Origin: Erythrobacteraceae bacterium
Lineage (GTDB): Bacteria; Pseudomonadota; Alphaproteobacteria; Sphingomonadales; Sphingomonadaceae
NCBI GenBank assembly: GCA_002706445.1
Contig: PALE01000049.1
Span: 1 to 37,874, forward strand
DNA length: 37,874 bases
Reading direction: 5' to 3'
Shown here: positions 14,310-24,292 of the stretch, one piece after another
How the letters are laid out: the number at the start of each line of letters is the position of its first letter
Position numbering within the stretch: position 1 is the stretch's first letter
The notes under the pieces: model-generated
The model's input: only the letters and a program-made list of their open reading frames with translations
The model's database searches: none
What the model was told of the DNA's origin: nothing
Program-made: the position numbers and the translations under genes

Positions 14310-15647
14310 ATGAGCGAAGTGGGAGCAGCCGAAGAGCGCGGCATTCTGGGGTCGATCAAGCCCTATCTGGAAAAGGAATCGCTCGCGGCTTTCTTCCTCG
14401 GCGTGTCCTCGGGTTTTCCCTTCGCGCTGCTGGCGGCAACGCTGACGACGCGGTTGGCGCAGGACGGGATCGAGAAATCCACAGTCACCGCCTTCACGTT
14501 GGTGTTCCTCAGCTACAATTTCAAATGGCTGTGGGCGTGGATCGTCGATTCCGTGAAGCTGCCGGTGATTGGACGCTTGGGCCTGCGCGTCTCATGGATG
14601 CTCGTGGCAGGCCTGCTGGTGATCGCTGCGGTGTTCAACCTGGCGCTCGCCGATCCCAAACAGGACATTGCATGGGTAGCGATTGCCGCGATCATGCTCG
14701 GTGCGGCAGGCGCGACTTTCGACATCATCATCGACGCCTACCGGATTGAGACGCTGAAGCCTTATCAGCTCGGCGTCGGCTCGGGGATGAGCCAGTATGG
14801 CTGGCGCATCGGTGCCGCAGGTGCGGGCGCGCTGGCGCTGGTGGTTGCGGCGCGCACCGATTGGTCGATTGCCTATATGGCGTGTTCGGTCTTCGCTCTT
14901 CCGGCGATGCTGACTGCGTTGATTCTGGGCGAGCCGCCGCGCCACCGCCCGCCTGCCGAGCGCACGACAATCCCGCAAAAGGTTCGCGCGATCGCCGATC
15001 CTTTCATCGAGTTTCTGGGGCGCAATGGCGGGCTGCTCGTGCTGCTGTTCATCCTCGTCCACAAGATCGGGGACACGCTGGCGAATCTCACTTTCCGTCT
15101 GCTGTTCGAAGACCTCGGCTACACCAATGACGAGATTGCGATTTACGACGTGGGCGTGGGCTTCTGGGCGCTGATTGTTGGCGTGTTCGTCGGCGGGGTG
15201 CTCTACGCCAAGCTGGGCCTCAAGAAGTCGGTGCTGATCGCGCTGATCCTGATGGCGATTTCAAACCTCAGCTTTGCCGCACTGGCAGCGGCAGGCCATT
15301 CGAACATCGGCATGGCCGCTGCCATCGGCTTCGAGAATTTCGCCAGCGTATATGGCGGCGTGGTTGTGGTCGCCTACTTCTCGGCGCTGTGCGACCTGCG
15401 CTTCACCGCCGCGCAATATGCGCTGATCAGCGCGGGCGCGAGTATCGTCGGGCGGCTGCTCACCGGCACGACCGCAGGCGCGCTGATCGAGGGCGTGGGC
15501 TATGTGAACTTCTACCTGCTCACCACCGTGCTGGCGCTACCCGGCATCGTGCTGTTCTGGTGGATGATGCGCACCGGCCTCGTCGATCAGGCGATGGGCA
15601 CGGCAGGCAAGGAAGACGGTGCGGAAGAGCGCGAGGTCTTCGACTAG
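14310..15647 (+). CDS. Major facilitator transporter, AmpG-like permease
   Basis: A 445-residue inner-membrane protein with about 12 hydrophobic segments. The N-terminal AAFFLGVSSGFPFALLAATLTTRLAQDG and the following FLSYNFKWLWAWIVDSV strongly resemble AmpG, which imports anhydro-muropeptides released from peptidoglycan for recycling. The motif GAAGATFDIIIDAYRIETL (about 130-148) also matches the AmpG/PAT family. The C-terminus is short and acidic. The gene stands alone; no ampD, ampR or beta-lactamase is in the window, so induction of resistance is not indicated here. The Rieske oxygenase opposite shares only the promoter region, so the two need not cooperate. The end overlaps folC by four bases (convergent). 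Confidence 0.85.
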   Translation: MSEVGAAEERGILGSIKPYLEKESLAAFFLGVSSGFPFALLAATLTTRLAQDGIEKSTVTAFTLVFLSYNFKWLWAWIVDSVKLPVIGRLGLRVSWMLVAGLLVIAAVFNLALADPKQDIAWVAIAAIMLGAAGATFDIIIDAYRIETLKPYQLGVGSGMSQYGWRIGAAGAGALALVVAARTDWSIAYMACSVFALPAMLTALILGEPPRHRPPAERTTIPQKVRAIADPFIEFLGRNGGLLVLLFILVHKIGDTLANLTFRLLFEDLGYTNDEIAIYDVGVGFWALIVGVFVGGVLYAKLGLKKSVLIALILMAISNLSFAALAAAGHSNIGMAAAIGFENFASVYGGVVVVAYFSALCDLRFTAAQYALISAGASIVGRLLTGTTAGALIEGVGYVNFYLLTTVLALPGIVLFWWMMRTGLVDQAMGTAGKEDGAEEREVFD

Positions 15648-17056
15648 TCCGGGATCTCGTCATTGAGCCGTAGCGCTTCGCCTGCGAGGTAGAGCGATCC
15701 GGCGATGAGGACGGGATAGCCATCGTCGGGGGCGTTGAGCATTGCCTCTTCGAGATCGGCGCGGGCCACGGCCTCGGGGCCGAAGGAACTCGCAGGGTGG
15801 CTGTCGTGATCGGGCACGGGGACCACTTGCAGCGTGCGAATACGGTCGCCGAGCGGCTCGATCAGCGCGCGCGGGTCCTTGTTGTCGAGCATGCCGAGGA
15901 TGAGGTGAACGGGGCTTGTGATGGTTTGAAGCAACGCAATTCCCGCACTCACATTGTGCCCACCATCAAGCCAAACTTGGCGATTTTCAGTCAGAGGCCC
16001 AGGCGACAGCTGCTGCATTCGAGCAGGCCAACGTGCCGACTTGATGCCCTCCGCGATTGCCTCCATCGAAACGTCAATCTTCTGCTGATGGCGAAGCATG
16101 GCGATGGCGAGCCCCGCATTTTCGATCTGATGATGCCCGGGTAGGGAGGGAAGAGGCAGGACGTAAGATTTTTGTCGCCCCATATATCCTTGCTGATCGG
16201 CATAGCGCATTTTGCTATTCGACCTTGGTACTTGTCCGATGTGCCAATTGATCTCGCCTACCGGTCGAAAGAGCGGCGCTCCGGCCTTTTCGGCCACGTC
16301 TTCAATTGCAGGATTAACCACTGGGTCATAATCCTCGCTCGAATCCATTAACTCGTAGTCGATCTTGGGCGGTTTGCCCGGTACCTCGATCAGCGGCGGA
16401 TCGAGCACGGGTTCGGGATAGTAGAACGTCACCAACGGCACGCCCTTCTTTGCGATCCCTGCCTTCTCGAACGCAATCCGCGCCATTGGCTCTTCGGGCA
16501 CGCCTTCCTCCGGCGCCAGCAAGAACCGTTCGTGGTCGATCCCCAGCGCGGCGATCCCACAGGCCGCCAGCACCTCAGGCTCCAGCACATTGGTCGCGTC
16601 GAAGCGTCCGCCAAGACCGACTTCGACCACACAGGCGTCGGCGGGGGTGCGCGAGAACGCCAGAAACGCGGCGGCGATGGTGACCTCGAAAAAGCTCGGG
16701 CCTAGGTCCTCGCCCGCATCGAGCACTTCCTCCAGCAAATCCGCCAGCGGGCCGTCCTCGATCAGTCTGCCCGCCAATCGGATCCGCTCGTTATAGCGCA
16801 CCAGATGCGGGCTGGTGGTGACGTGGACGCGGTAGCCTTCCGCCTCCAGCATCGCGCGCAGGAAGGCGCAGGTCGAACCCTTGCCGTTGGTCCCCGCGAC
16901 ATGGAACACCGGCGGCAGCTTGCGGTGCGGATTGCCGAGCCGCTCCATCAGGGCACGGATCGTCTCCAGCCCCAAGCGCCCTTGCGGGACGCTCAGAGAG
17001 CCAAGTCTATCGAGTTGTGACTGAACGCGCGGGTCGTCCGACCTGCCGAAGTCCAT
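15644..17056 (-). CDS. folC: Bifunctional folylpolyglutamate synthase / dihydrofolate synthase
   Basis: A 470-residue Mur-ligase-like enzyme that makes dihydrofolate from dihydropteroate and adds further glutamates. Seen: the P-loop FHVAGTNGKGST (51-62), TSPHLVRYNERIRL (80-93), FFEVTIAAAFLAF, VEVGLGGRFDATN, LGIDHE, AFEKAGIAKKGVPLV and the C-terminal WLDGGHNVSAG. It is somewhat longer than usual: an acidic, Pro-rich stretch of about 50 residues (DPPLIEVPGKPPK to PAIEDVAEKAGAPLF) lies in the middle. The DNA at about 16140-16380 is near 47-53% GC, against about 63-66% on either side. The ATG is five bases after the accD stop, so the two are co-transcribed. Confidence 0.93.
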   Translation of the reverse strand: MDFGRSDDPRVQSQLDRLGSLSVPQGRLGLETIRALMERLGNPHRKLPPVFHVAGTNGKGSTCAFLRAMLEAEGYRVHVTTSPHLVRYNERIRLAGRLIEDGPLADLLEEVLDAGEDLGPSFFEVTIAAAFLAFSRTPADACVVEVGLGGRFDATNVLEPEVLAACGIAALGIDHERFLLAPEEGVPEEPMARIAFEKAGIAKKGVPLVTFYYPEPVLDPPLIEVPGKPPKIDYELMDSSEDYDPVVNPAIEDVAEKAGAPLFRPVGEINWHIGQVPRSNSKMRYADQQGYMGRQKSYVLPLPSLPGHHQIENAGLAIAMLRHQQKIDVSMEAIAEGIKSARWPARMQQLSPGPLTENRQVWLDGGHNVSAGIALLQTITSPVHLILGMLDNKDPRALIEPLGDRIRTLQVVPVPDHDSHPASSFGPEAVARADLEEAMLNAPDDGYPVLIAGSLYLAGEALRLNDEIPD

Positions 17057-17061
17057 GGGCC

Positions 17062-17913
17062 TCAGGCCGCTGCCTTGGGCGCGAGGTAATCGAGCACCGA
17101 GGCGAGCGTGTCCTTCAGCTCCCAGCGCGGAACGACCATGTCCACCATGCCGTGCTTGTGGAGATATTCGGCGCGCTGGAAACCCTCGGGCAATTGCTCG
17201 CGGATCGTGTCTTGAATAACGCGCTGGCCCGCAAAGCCGATCAATGCGCCCGGTTCTGCGATGTGGATGTCGCCCAGCATGGCATAGCTTGCGGTGACGC
17301 CGCCCGTGGTCGGATCGGTGAGGACGACGATATAGGGCAGGCCCGCTTCCTTCAGGCGGCGCGTCATCACGGTCGCGCGCGGCATCTGCATCAGGCTGAG
17401 GATGCCTTCCTGCATACGCGCACCACCCGCAGCGGTAACGACAACGAAAGCACAGCGGCGGTCGAGCGCCTTTTGCGCGGCGCGGCAGAAGGCCTCGCCC
17501 ACTGCCATGCCCATCGAGCCGCCCATGAAGGTGAAGTCCTGCACGCCGACGACCGCAGGCCGCCCGTCAATCGCGCCCGAGCCGGTCACGAAAGCATCGG
17601 CATGCGGGTTCGCCGCGCGCGCTGCTTTCAGCCGGTCGGTGTATTTCTTCTGGTCCTTGAACTTCAGCGGGTCCTCGGTCACCTCGGGGATCGGCAGCAG
17701 CTCGAAACCCGGGTCGAGCAGCAGCGCAAGGCGTGTGTCGGCATTGATGCGCCCGTGATGATCGCACTTGGGGCAGACCGAGAGATTGTCCTCATATTCC
17801 TGAACGAAGAGCATTTCCTGACAGGACTTGCACTTGATCCAGAGGTCTTTCTCGTTCGTTTTCTTGTCGGCACCAAAGCCGAGCGAATTGCGGACGCGGT
17901 TGAACCAGTTCAT
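17062..17913 (-). CDS. accD: Acetyl-CoA carboxylase carboxyltransferase subunit beta
   Basis: A 283-residue subunit which, with AccA, moves the carboxyl group from biotin to acetyl-CoA, giving malonyl-CoA for fatty-acid synthesis. The N-terminal zinc ribbon has Cys28, Cys31, Cys47 and Cys50 in CKSC and CPKC. The carboxyltransferase domain shows [57 protein letters not shown] and the oxyanion region [11 protein letters not shown]. Length and start ([13 protein letters not shown]) are normal. It sits between trpA and folC, as in many alphaproteobacteria, 12 bases after trpA. Confidence 0.96.
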   Translation of the reverse strand: MNWFNRVRNSLGFGADKKTNEKDLWIKCKSCQEMLFVQEYEDNLSVCPKCDHHGRINADTRLALLLDPGFELLPIPEVTEDPLKFKDQKKYTDRLKAARAANPHADAFVTGSGAIDGRPAVVGVQDFTFMGGSMGMAVGEAFCRAAQKALDRRCAFVVVTAAGGARMQEGILSLMQMPRATVMTRRLKEAGLPYIVVLTDPTTGGVTASYAMLGDIHIAEPGALIGFAGQRVIQDTIREQLPEGFQRAEYLHKHGMVDMVVPRWELKDTLASVLDYLAPKAAA

Positions 17914-17925
17914 TCCAATATTCCT

Positions 17926-18708
17926 TTAGGCGCGGGCTGCGCGCATGGCTGCGACCATTGCGGAAGTCAGCTCTTGTAGCTTGGCCGGAGCCTCGCTGCC
18001 AAATTCTTCGACCAGATCGATGAAGGCGGAGCCGACGACGACCCCGTCTGCGACCTTGGCGATCTCGGCGGCCTGTTCGGGTGTGCGCACGCCAAAGCCG
18101 ACTGCGACGGGGAGGTCGGTCGATTGCTTGATGCGGGTGACGTTGGCCTCGATCGAGTCGATTGCCGCCTGCTGCTTGCCGGTGATGCCTGCGACGCTGA
18201 CGTAATAGAGGAAGCCTTGCGACCCCTCGATCACAGCCGGAAGCCGAGCGGCGTCGGTGGTGGGGGTTGCGAGGCGGATCGGGGCAATACCCTTGGCGCG
18301 CAGCGCCGGGCCGAGCGCCTCGTCTTCCTCGGGCGGAATATCGACGCAGATGATCCCGTCGACGCCCGCCGCATGGGCGCTATCTGCAAACCATTCCGGC
18401 CCGCGCCGGACCATCGGATTTGCATAGCCCATCAGCACGAGCGGCGTGTCCGGATGCCGCGCACGGAAATCGGTCGCGAGTTTGAGCACATCGGCCGTGG
18501 TCGTGCCTGCATCCAGCGAGCGCAGGTTCGCTGCCTGAATTGCGGGGCCATCGGCCATCGGATCGGTGAAGGGCATGCCCAGCTCGATCACATCGGCACC
18601 GCCCGCGACCAGCGCATCGAGATTGGCCGCCGTGTCTCCATCGCCAGCGGTTATGAAGGCGACAAATGCAGGGTGGGGCTTGGAAAAGGCGTTGGAGAGG
18701 CGGGTCAC
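17926..18708 (-). CDS. trpA: Tryptophan synthase alpha subunit
   Basis: A 260-residue TIM barrel that cleaves indole-3-glycerol phosphate to indole and glyceraldehyde 3-phosphate; indole is channelled to TrpB. Catalytic residues Glu42 and Asp53 are present in [15 protein letters not shown] (41-55). Further conserved parts are [36 protein letters not shown] and [13 protein letters not shown]. The start is a GTG at 18706-18708 that overlaps the trpB stop (ATGTGA), a sign of tight translational coupling. The open frame extends upstream inside trpB, but that part is not protein-like. Confidence 0.95.
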   Translation of the reverse strand: MTRLSNAFSKPHPAFVAFITAGDGDTAANLDALVAGGADVIELGMPFTDPMADGPAIQAANLRSLDAGTTTADVLKLATDFRARHPDTPLVLMGYANPMVRRGPEWFADSAHAAGVDGIICVDIPPEEDEALGPALRAKGIAPIRLATPTTDAARLPAVIEGSQGFLYYVSVAGITGKQQAAIDSIEANVTRIKQSTDLPVAVGFGVRTPEQAAEIAKVADGVVVGSAFIDLVEEFGSEAPAKLQELTSAMVAAMRAARA

Positions 18709-19916
18709 ATCTCCACTCCCAGCTTCTCGGCGACGGTGAAGATGTCCTTGTCGCCGCGTCCGCACAGGTTTGCGAGGATGATCTGGTCGTCGTCCATCGT
18801 CTTGGCGATTTTGGCGACTGCCGCGATGGCGTGGCTCGGCTCCAGCGCGGGGATGATCCCCTCGGTTCGGCACAGCAGTTGGAAGCCTTCGAGCGCCTCG
18901 TTGTCGGTGACCGCGGTGTATTCGACGCGGCCCGACTCTTTCAGCCACGCGTGTTCGGGGCCTATGCCGGGATAGTCGAGGCCCGCGCTGATCGAGTGGC
19001 CCTCGGTAATCTGGCCGTCCTCGTCCTGCAGCAGATAGGTCTTGTTGCCGTGGAGCACGCCGGGGAAGCCGCCGAGGAGGCTCGCCGCGTGTTCGTCACC
19101 GTCAAGACCGTGGCCTGCGGCTTCGACCCCGAGCATCTTGACCGAAGGATCGTCGAGGAAGGGGTGGAACAGGCCCAGCGCGTTCGATCCGCCGCCGATG
19201 GCCGCAACCAGCATATCGGGCAGGCGGCCGGTGCGCGCGAGCATCTGTTCGCGGGCTTCCTTACCGATCACGCTCTGGAAATCGCGCACCATCTCCGGAT
19301 AGGGGTGCGGGCCCGCTGCGGTGCCGATGATGTAGAAGGTGTCATGGACATTCGCGACCCAGTCGCGCAGCCCTTCGTTCATCGCGTCCTTCAATGTTGC
19401 GCCGCCGCTGGTGACGGGGATCACCTCTGCGCCAAGCAGCTTCATGCGGAAGACATTGGGCGACTGCCGCTTCACGTCCTCTGCGCCCATATAGATCACG
19501 CAGGGCAGACCAAAGCGCGCGCAGACGGTGGCGGTCGCCACGCCGTGCTGGCCCGCGCCGGTTTCGGCGATGATGCGGGTCTTGCCCATGCGGATCGCGA
19601 GCAGGATCTGCCCGATGCAATTGTTGATCTTGTGCGCGCCCGTGTGATTGAGCTCGTCGCGCTTGAACCACACTTGCGCGCCGCCAAGCGCCTCTGTCAG
19701 CCGCTCTGCGAAATAGAGCGGCGAGGGGCGGCCCACATAGTGTTCGAGCAGGTCGTCGAACTCGGCCTGAAACGCGGGATCGGCCTGCGCCTTGCGATAC
19801 TCGCGCTCCAGATCGAGGATCAGCGGCATCAGCGTTTCGGCGACATAGCGTCCGCCATAATCGCCAAAGTGGCCGCGTTCGTCGGGCTGGTTACGGAAGG
19901 AGTTTGGAGAGGTCAT
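18705..19916 (-). CDS. trpB: Tryptophan synthase beta subunit
   Basis: A 403-residue PLP enzyme that joins indole and serine to make tryptophan in the alpha2-beta2 complex. Key parts: [13 protein letters not shown] (17-29), [16 protein letters not shown] (84-99, PLP lysine Lys96), the catalytic-Glu region AETGAGQHG, and the phosphate-binding GGGSNALG (241-248). The C-terminus ends in [15 protein letters not shown]. The start is [10 protein letters not shown] at 19916, where the family begins; an in-frame extension to 20024 exists without similarity. No ribosome binding site is obvious. It leads the trpB-trpA-accD-folC operon; upstream is a divergent spacer with two palindromes. Confidence 0.95.
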   Translation of the reverse strand: MTSPNSFRNQPDERGHFGDYGGRYVAETLMPLILDLEREYRKAQADPAFQAEFDDLLEHYVGRPSPLYFAERLTEALGGAQVWFKRDELNHTGAHKINNCIGQILLAIRMGKTRIIAETGAGQHGVATATVCARFGLPCVIYMGAEDVKRQSPNVFRMKLLGAEVIPVTSGGATLKDAMNEGLRDWVANVHDTFYIIGTAAGPHPYPEMVRDFQSVIGKEAREQMLARTGRLPDMLVAAIGGGSNALGLFHPFLDDPSVKMLGVEAAGHGLDGDEHAASLLGGFPGVLHGNKTYLLQDEDGQITEGHSISAGLDYPGIGPEHAWLKESGRVEYTAVTDNEALEGFQLLCRTEGIIPALEPSHAIAAVAKIAKTMDDDQIILANLCGRGDKDIFTVAEKLGVEM

Positions 19917-19998
19917 GACAGGCCAGCGATTGGCAGAGCGATGCGGTGCTGTCCAGCGGCTAAGAACCAGTCGCTGGGATTGCTGCAAGATTAACATG

Positions 19999-20018
19999 AT
20001 GTTGCAAATTTGCGACAT
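19999..20018. promoter_or_regulatory. Operator-like palindrome between trpB and the outer-membrane gene
   Basis: ATGTTGCAAATTTGCGACAT is a 20-base palindrome with a single mismatched pair. It lies in the 218-base spacer between divergent genes, in an AT-rich stretch unlike the surroundings, and is therefore a candidate regulator site. The regulator is unknown. Confidence 0.5.
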
Positions 20019-20023
20019 ATTCA

Positions 20024-20038
20024 AAAAGTGATACTTTT
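20024..20038. promoter_or_regulatory. Second palindrome in the trpB / outer-membrane gene spacer
   Basis: AAAAGT (20024-20029) and ACTTTT (20033-20038) are exact reverse complements around GAT. It lies six bases from the larger palindrome, so the pair may form one regulatory region or overlap a promoter. Confidence 0.4.
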
Positions 20039-20134
20039 GTGATGTTTGTCAGTTGAAGTTCAGCTTTCCGGGCCGATTTAGCGCGCATGTCGACCACACC
20101 GCAGTTGGTGCGGCGGCTCTAAAAGGAAAATGAA

Positions 20135-20596
20135 ATGCGCAAGATCGCTATCGCAATCGCAGCGGCGGCAACCGCCTTCGCTACCCCGGCTTTCGCACAG
20201 GACGCAGACGGCGAAGTCCGCGTCGAAGCCCGCGGCGGGATCGTCTGGGCCGGTGGCTCGGAAGAAGCTGTTGCCGGCGTTGCGGCAGGTTATGATTTCG
20301 ACCTCAGCGACACGCTGTTCCTCGGCGTCGAAGGTTCGGCCGACAAGGTCCTCGTCGACGGCGCGGACGTTGTGTGGGGCGTCGGTGGCCGTCTCGGCAC
20401 CAACATCGGTGAGCGCGGCAAGCTCTTCGCATCGGGCGGCTATGCCTTCGGCGAAGGCGAAGACGTGCCCTACCTCGGCGCCGGCTATAACCATGGCATC
20501 AGCGACAGCGTTTACCTGACCGCTGAATATCGCCACTTCTTCAGCGACTTCATTGACGTCAATGCAGTCACGCTGGGTGTCGGCGCGAAGTTCTAA
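20135..20596 (+). CDS. Small outer-membrane beta-barrel-like protein
   Basis: A 153-residue protein with a clean signal peptide (MRKIAIAIAAAATAFATPAFA, cleaved before QDADG). The mature part alternates hydrophobic and polar residues in strands such as EVRVEARGGIVWAGG, GVAAGYDFDLSDTLFLGVEGSAD, KLFASGGYAF and VYLTAEYRHFF. It ends in VTLGVGAKF, with the terminal Phe typical of proteins inserted by the BAM complex. It resembles the small opacity/OmpA-like eight-strand barrels of sphingomonads; its role is unknown. AAAGGA lies about seven bases before the ATG. It is read against the trp genes and ends in a strong terminator shared with trpF. Confidence 0.8.
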   Translation: MRKIAIAIAAAATAFATPAFAQDADGEVRVEARGGIVWAGGSEEAVAGVAAGYDFDLSDTLFLGVEGSADKVLVDGADVVWGVGGRLGTNIGERGKLFASGGYAFGEGEDVPYLGAGYNHGISDSVYLTAEYRHFFSDFIDVNAVTLGVGAKF

Positions 20597-20620
20597 TCCG
20601 GACTTCGATGCGAAAAAAAG

Positions 20621-20650
20621 AAAAGGCGGTCCTTCGGGGCCGCCTTTTTT
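20621..20650. terminator. Bidirectional terminator with TTCG loop
   Basis: AAAAGGCGGTCC (20621-20632) and GGGCCGCCTTTT (20637-20648) form a 12-bp helix with one G-T pair around the stable loop TTCG. T6 follows on the plus strand and a T-rich run follows on the minus strand. It ends both the outer-membrane gene (+) and trpF (-, stop at 20651). Confidence 0.88.
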
Positions 20651-21286
20651 CTATGCGGAGAGCGCAGCGGCGCAGAATGCGGCGATTTTGCCCACGTCCT
20701 TGACCCCCGGTGCGCTTTCGAGGCCCGAGGAAGCATCTACCAGCGGCGTTCCCGTCGCGTGGATCGCGGCGGCGACATTGTCCGGGGTGAGACCGCCCGC
20801 AAGGCCCCAGTCGATGCGGTGGTCATGCCCTTTGAGCAGCGTCCAGTCGAACGCCTCGCCATTGCCACCGGGCAGGGTGCTATCGGCCGGCGGAGGCGCA
20901 TCGAACAGCACGCGGTCCACTGCGCCTTCATAGCGGGTTGCATCGGCGAGGCTTTCGGCACTGCGGACGCTGAGCGCCTTCCAGACTTCGAAACCACCTT
21001 GCTGGCGCAGCCTTGCGGCTTGCTCTGGCGTTTCCTTCCCATGCAACTGGATGACGTCGGGCTTCACCTGCGCGATCACTGCTGCGAGCAAGTCCGCATC
21101 GGGATCGACCAGCAGCACAACGGCCTTCACCCCTTGCGGGACACACGCGCGCAGCCTCGCGGCTTTGTCGAGCTCCACATGGCGCGGGCTGGGCGCGAAG
21201 TGCACCAGTCCGACATGCGTCGCACCCGCTTGCGCTGCGGCAGCGATTGTCTCGGCAGAGGTGAGCCCGCAGGCCTTGATCAACAT
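20651..21286 (-). CDS. trpF: Phosphoribosylanthranilate isomerase
   Basis: A 211-residue TIM barrel that converts N-(5-phosphoribosyl)anthranilate to the carboxyphenylamino-deoxyribulose phosphate in tryptophan synthesis. The N-terminal KACGLTSAETI carries the catalytic Cys (usually KICG), followed by HVGLVHFAPSPRHV, IQLHGKETPEQ, the catalytic-Asp region VLFDAPPP, GLAGGLTPDNV and VDASSGLESAPGVKD. Length is normal. Unlike the usual arrangement it does not run into trpB: an opposite-strand outer-membrane gene and a terminator lie between, so trpF must be transcribed separately from trpBA. It is divergent from the lipoprotein gene (101-base spacer). Confidence 0.93.
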   Translation of the reverse strand: MLIKACGLTSAETIAAAAQAGATHVGLVHFAPSPRHVELDKAARLRACVPQGVKAVVLLVDPDADLLAAVIAQVKPDVIQLHGKETPEQAARLRQQGGFEVWKALSVRSAESLADATRYEGAVDRVLFDAPPPADSTLPGGNGEAFDWTLLKGHDHRIDWGLAGGLTPDNVAAAIHATGTPLVDASSGLESAPGVKDVGKIAAFCAAALSA

Positions 21287-21387
21287 GCGCGTCTCCTAGC
21301 GTCTGATGCTGCAGGCCGACAAGACAATGGCTTGCGCTTTGCGGCGATTTCGCAGAGTCTTGGGTCAATCGAGATTAGGGGGCTCCC

Positions 21388-21855
21388 ATGAAGCTGAAAC
21401 TGTTTGTCGCTGCGCTGTCCGCGCTGTTCCTTGCCGCTTGCAACCCGATGGCGCAGCTCGACAAGGGCGAATCGACGATCATCGAGTTCCACGAAACCTA
21501 TAACGAGGGCAATGCGCAGGCGCTGTACGGACTGACTTCGGACGAGTTTCGCGGGGCGACGACGCCGGAACAGATGCAGGCGCTGGTGGACCTGGTGACC
21601 GAGCGCATGGGCGCGGTCGAGAGCACCGAGCGCGAAGGCTTCAACATCAACACCAACAATGGCCTGACCGAGACGACGGTTACGATGAAGACCCAGTTCG
21701 CCAAGGGCGAGGGGACCGAGACTTTCACCTTCTACGGAAGCGGTGACGACATGCGGCTGGTCGGCTGGCACGTCGATTCGCCTAACTTCATGGACATCCC
21801 CGCCGAGGCGGTTACCGAAGTCGAGCCCGAGGCCGAGGCGGCAGCCGCAGAGTAG
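21388..21855 (+). CDS. Putative lipoprotein of unknown function
   Basis: A 155-residue protein with a lipoprotein signal: MKLKLFVAALSALFLAAC, lipobox LAAC, modified Cys18, then Asn19, so outer-membrane sorting is possible. The body (about 28-135) starts STIIEFHETYNEGNAQALYGLTSDEFRGATTPEQM and has a beta-rich second half (GLTETTVTMKTQF, TETFTFYGSGDDMRLVGWHVDS). This looks like a cystatin/NTF2-like fold seen in DUF3887/DUF4019-type proteins; that resemblance is from memory and weak. The tail is a run of Glu and Ala. AGGGGG lies just ahead of the ATG. It is inserted head-on between pyrF and trpF; its stop is three bases from the pyrF stop. Confidence 0.75.
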   Translation: MKLKLFVAALSALFLAACNPMAQLDKGESTIIEFHETYNEGNAQALYGLTSDEFRGATTPEQMQALVDLVTERMGAVESTEREGFNINTNNGLTETTVTMKTQFAKGEGTETFTFYGSGDDMRLVGWHVDSPNFMDIPAEAVTEVEPEAEAAAAE

Positions 21856-21858
21856 AAC

Positions 21859-22533
21859 CTAAAGTGTTGCTTCGATCGCGCGGGCGGCGGCTTCGGGGTC
21901 GTCGGCGCGGCTGATCGGGCGGCCGATCACCAGAACGCTGGCACCGTCATCGCGCGCCGAGCGCGGCGTTACCGCACGCTTCTGGTCGCCGAGCGCGGCG
22001 CCAGCGGGACGCAGGCCGGGGACGACGAAGTAGCCGTCCTTCCACTGTTTGCGGACCTGACCCACTTCCTGACCGGAGCACACGATCCCGTCGAGACCTG
22101 CGTCATGCGCAAGCTCGGCAAGGCGCATTACATGGTCGTGCGGCGTGCCGCCGACGCCGGTGCGCTGGAGATCTGTTTCATCGAGGCTGGTGAGCATCGT
22201 CACGGCGACCACCTTGCAGCCTTCAGCCGCAGCCGCTTTGGCATCCTCCATCATCGCGCGCCCGCCGCTGGCGTGGACGGTGACGATGGCAGGCTCATAC
22301 ACGTGGATCGCCTGCATCGCGCCGGCGACGGTGTTGGGGATGTCGTGCAGCTTCAGGTCGAGGAAGATCGGCAGGCCCATGTGCGCGATTTCGTGCACGC
22401 CGTGGCCGCCATGCGCGCAGAAGAACTCAAGTCCCAGCTTGACCCCGCCGATATGCGCTTTGACCTTGTTCAACAGCGCTTTGGCAGGCTCGATCTGGGG
22501 CACGTCGAGCGCGAGGTAGATGGGGTTGCTCAT
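21859..22533 (-). CDS. pyrF: Orotidine 5'-phosphate decarboxylase
   Basis: A 224-residue TIM barrel that decarboxylates OMP to UMP, the last step of pyrimidine synthesis. The N-terminal YLALDVPQIEPAKAL contains the substrate-binding Asp. VKLGLEFF follows, and the catalytic tetrad region is FLDLKLHDIPNTV (Asp59, Lys61, Asp64). The C-terminal PGLRPAG and VIGRPISRADDPEAAARAI bind phosphate. Its ATG overlaps the lapA-like gene stop by four bases, so translation is coupled. Confidence 0.95.
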   Translation of the reverse strand: MSNPIYLALDVPQIEPAKALLNKVKAHIGGVKLGLEFFCAHGGHGVHEIAHMGLPIFLDLKLHDIPNTVAGAMQAIHVYEPAIVTVHASGGRAMMEDAKAAAAEGCKVVAVTMLTSLDETDLQRTGVGGTPHDHVMRLAELAHDAGLDGIVCSGQEVGQVRKQWKDGYFVVPGLRPAGAALGDQKRAVTPRSARDDGASVLVIGRPISRADDPEAAARAIEATL

Positions 22534-22877
22534 GCAGGGGTGCTATCTGAAGACGGGGTGAGGCTATCGCCGGTCTCTGCACTGGTGGCGGCCGGCGTCG
22601 GCACATCGCGGTGCGCGAGCGCGTTCGACTTGATCGAGTTCTCGAGGCTGCGGATGCGGCGGTTGAGGCTCCACTTCACGCTGCGGTGATAGAGCCACGT
22701 CGGGATCACGCCCAAGAGCCAGAACATCAGCGCGATGATGCCCACCGGCCAGTCGAAGCCAACCGGGTCTTCCGAAGGCCAGAACTTCACCCGCTGCGGC
22801 TCACCGTAGTTGAGCATCACGAAGACGACGATGAACACCGCCAGAAGGACCCAGAGGATGGTTCGTACGATCTGCAC
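22530..22877 (-). CDS. LapA/DUF1049 domain membrane protein
   Basis: A 115-residue protein with two membrane segments (about 5-23 and 41-62) separated by the typical short loop NYGEPQRVKFWPSEDPVGFDWPVG. The basic segment YHRSVKWSLNRRIRSLENSIKSNAL follows, then a Ser/Thr/Pro-rich tail. This is the LapA (lipopolysaccharide assembly protein A) domain; in E. coli LapA and LapB adjust LPS synthesis through LpxC turnover. Here it is more distant, and linkage to pyrF is the common alphaproteobacterial arrangement. It overlaps pyrF by ATGA. The purB gene ends about 100 bases upstream. Confidence 0.83.
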   Translation of the reverse strand: MQIVRTILWVLLAVFIVVFVMLNYGEPQRVKFWPSEDPVGFDWPVGIIALMFWLLGVIPTWLYHRSVKWSLNRRIRSLENSIKSNALAHRDVPTPAATSAETGDSLTPSSDSTPA

Positions 22878-22981
22878 AGTCTTGGCCTTTCCCAGTCTGC
22901 ATTGCGCGCCTCAGCCTAGGGCTTTTGGCGTCCAAGTCTAGTCGAAGACGCCCAGCCGAACACGGCTTCTCCGAACACGCC

Positions 22982-24292
<1,311 letters not shown>

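Noticed and set aside
18666..19994. Long plus-strand open frame antisense to trpB
   Set aside because: Shadow of trpB; no start signal and no family resemblance.
19917..20024. In-frame extension upstream of trpB containing two Trp codons, considered as an attenuator leader
   Set aside because: It is in frame with trpB without a stop codon, so it is not a leader peptide, and there is no anti-terminator and terminator pair.
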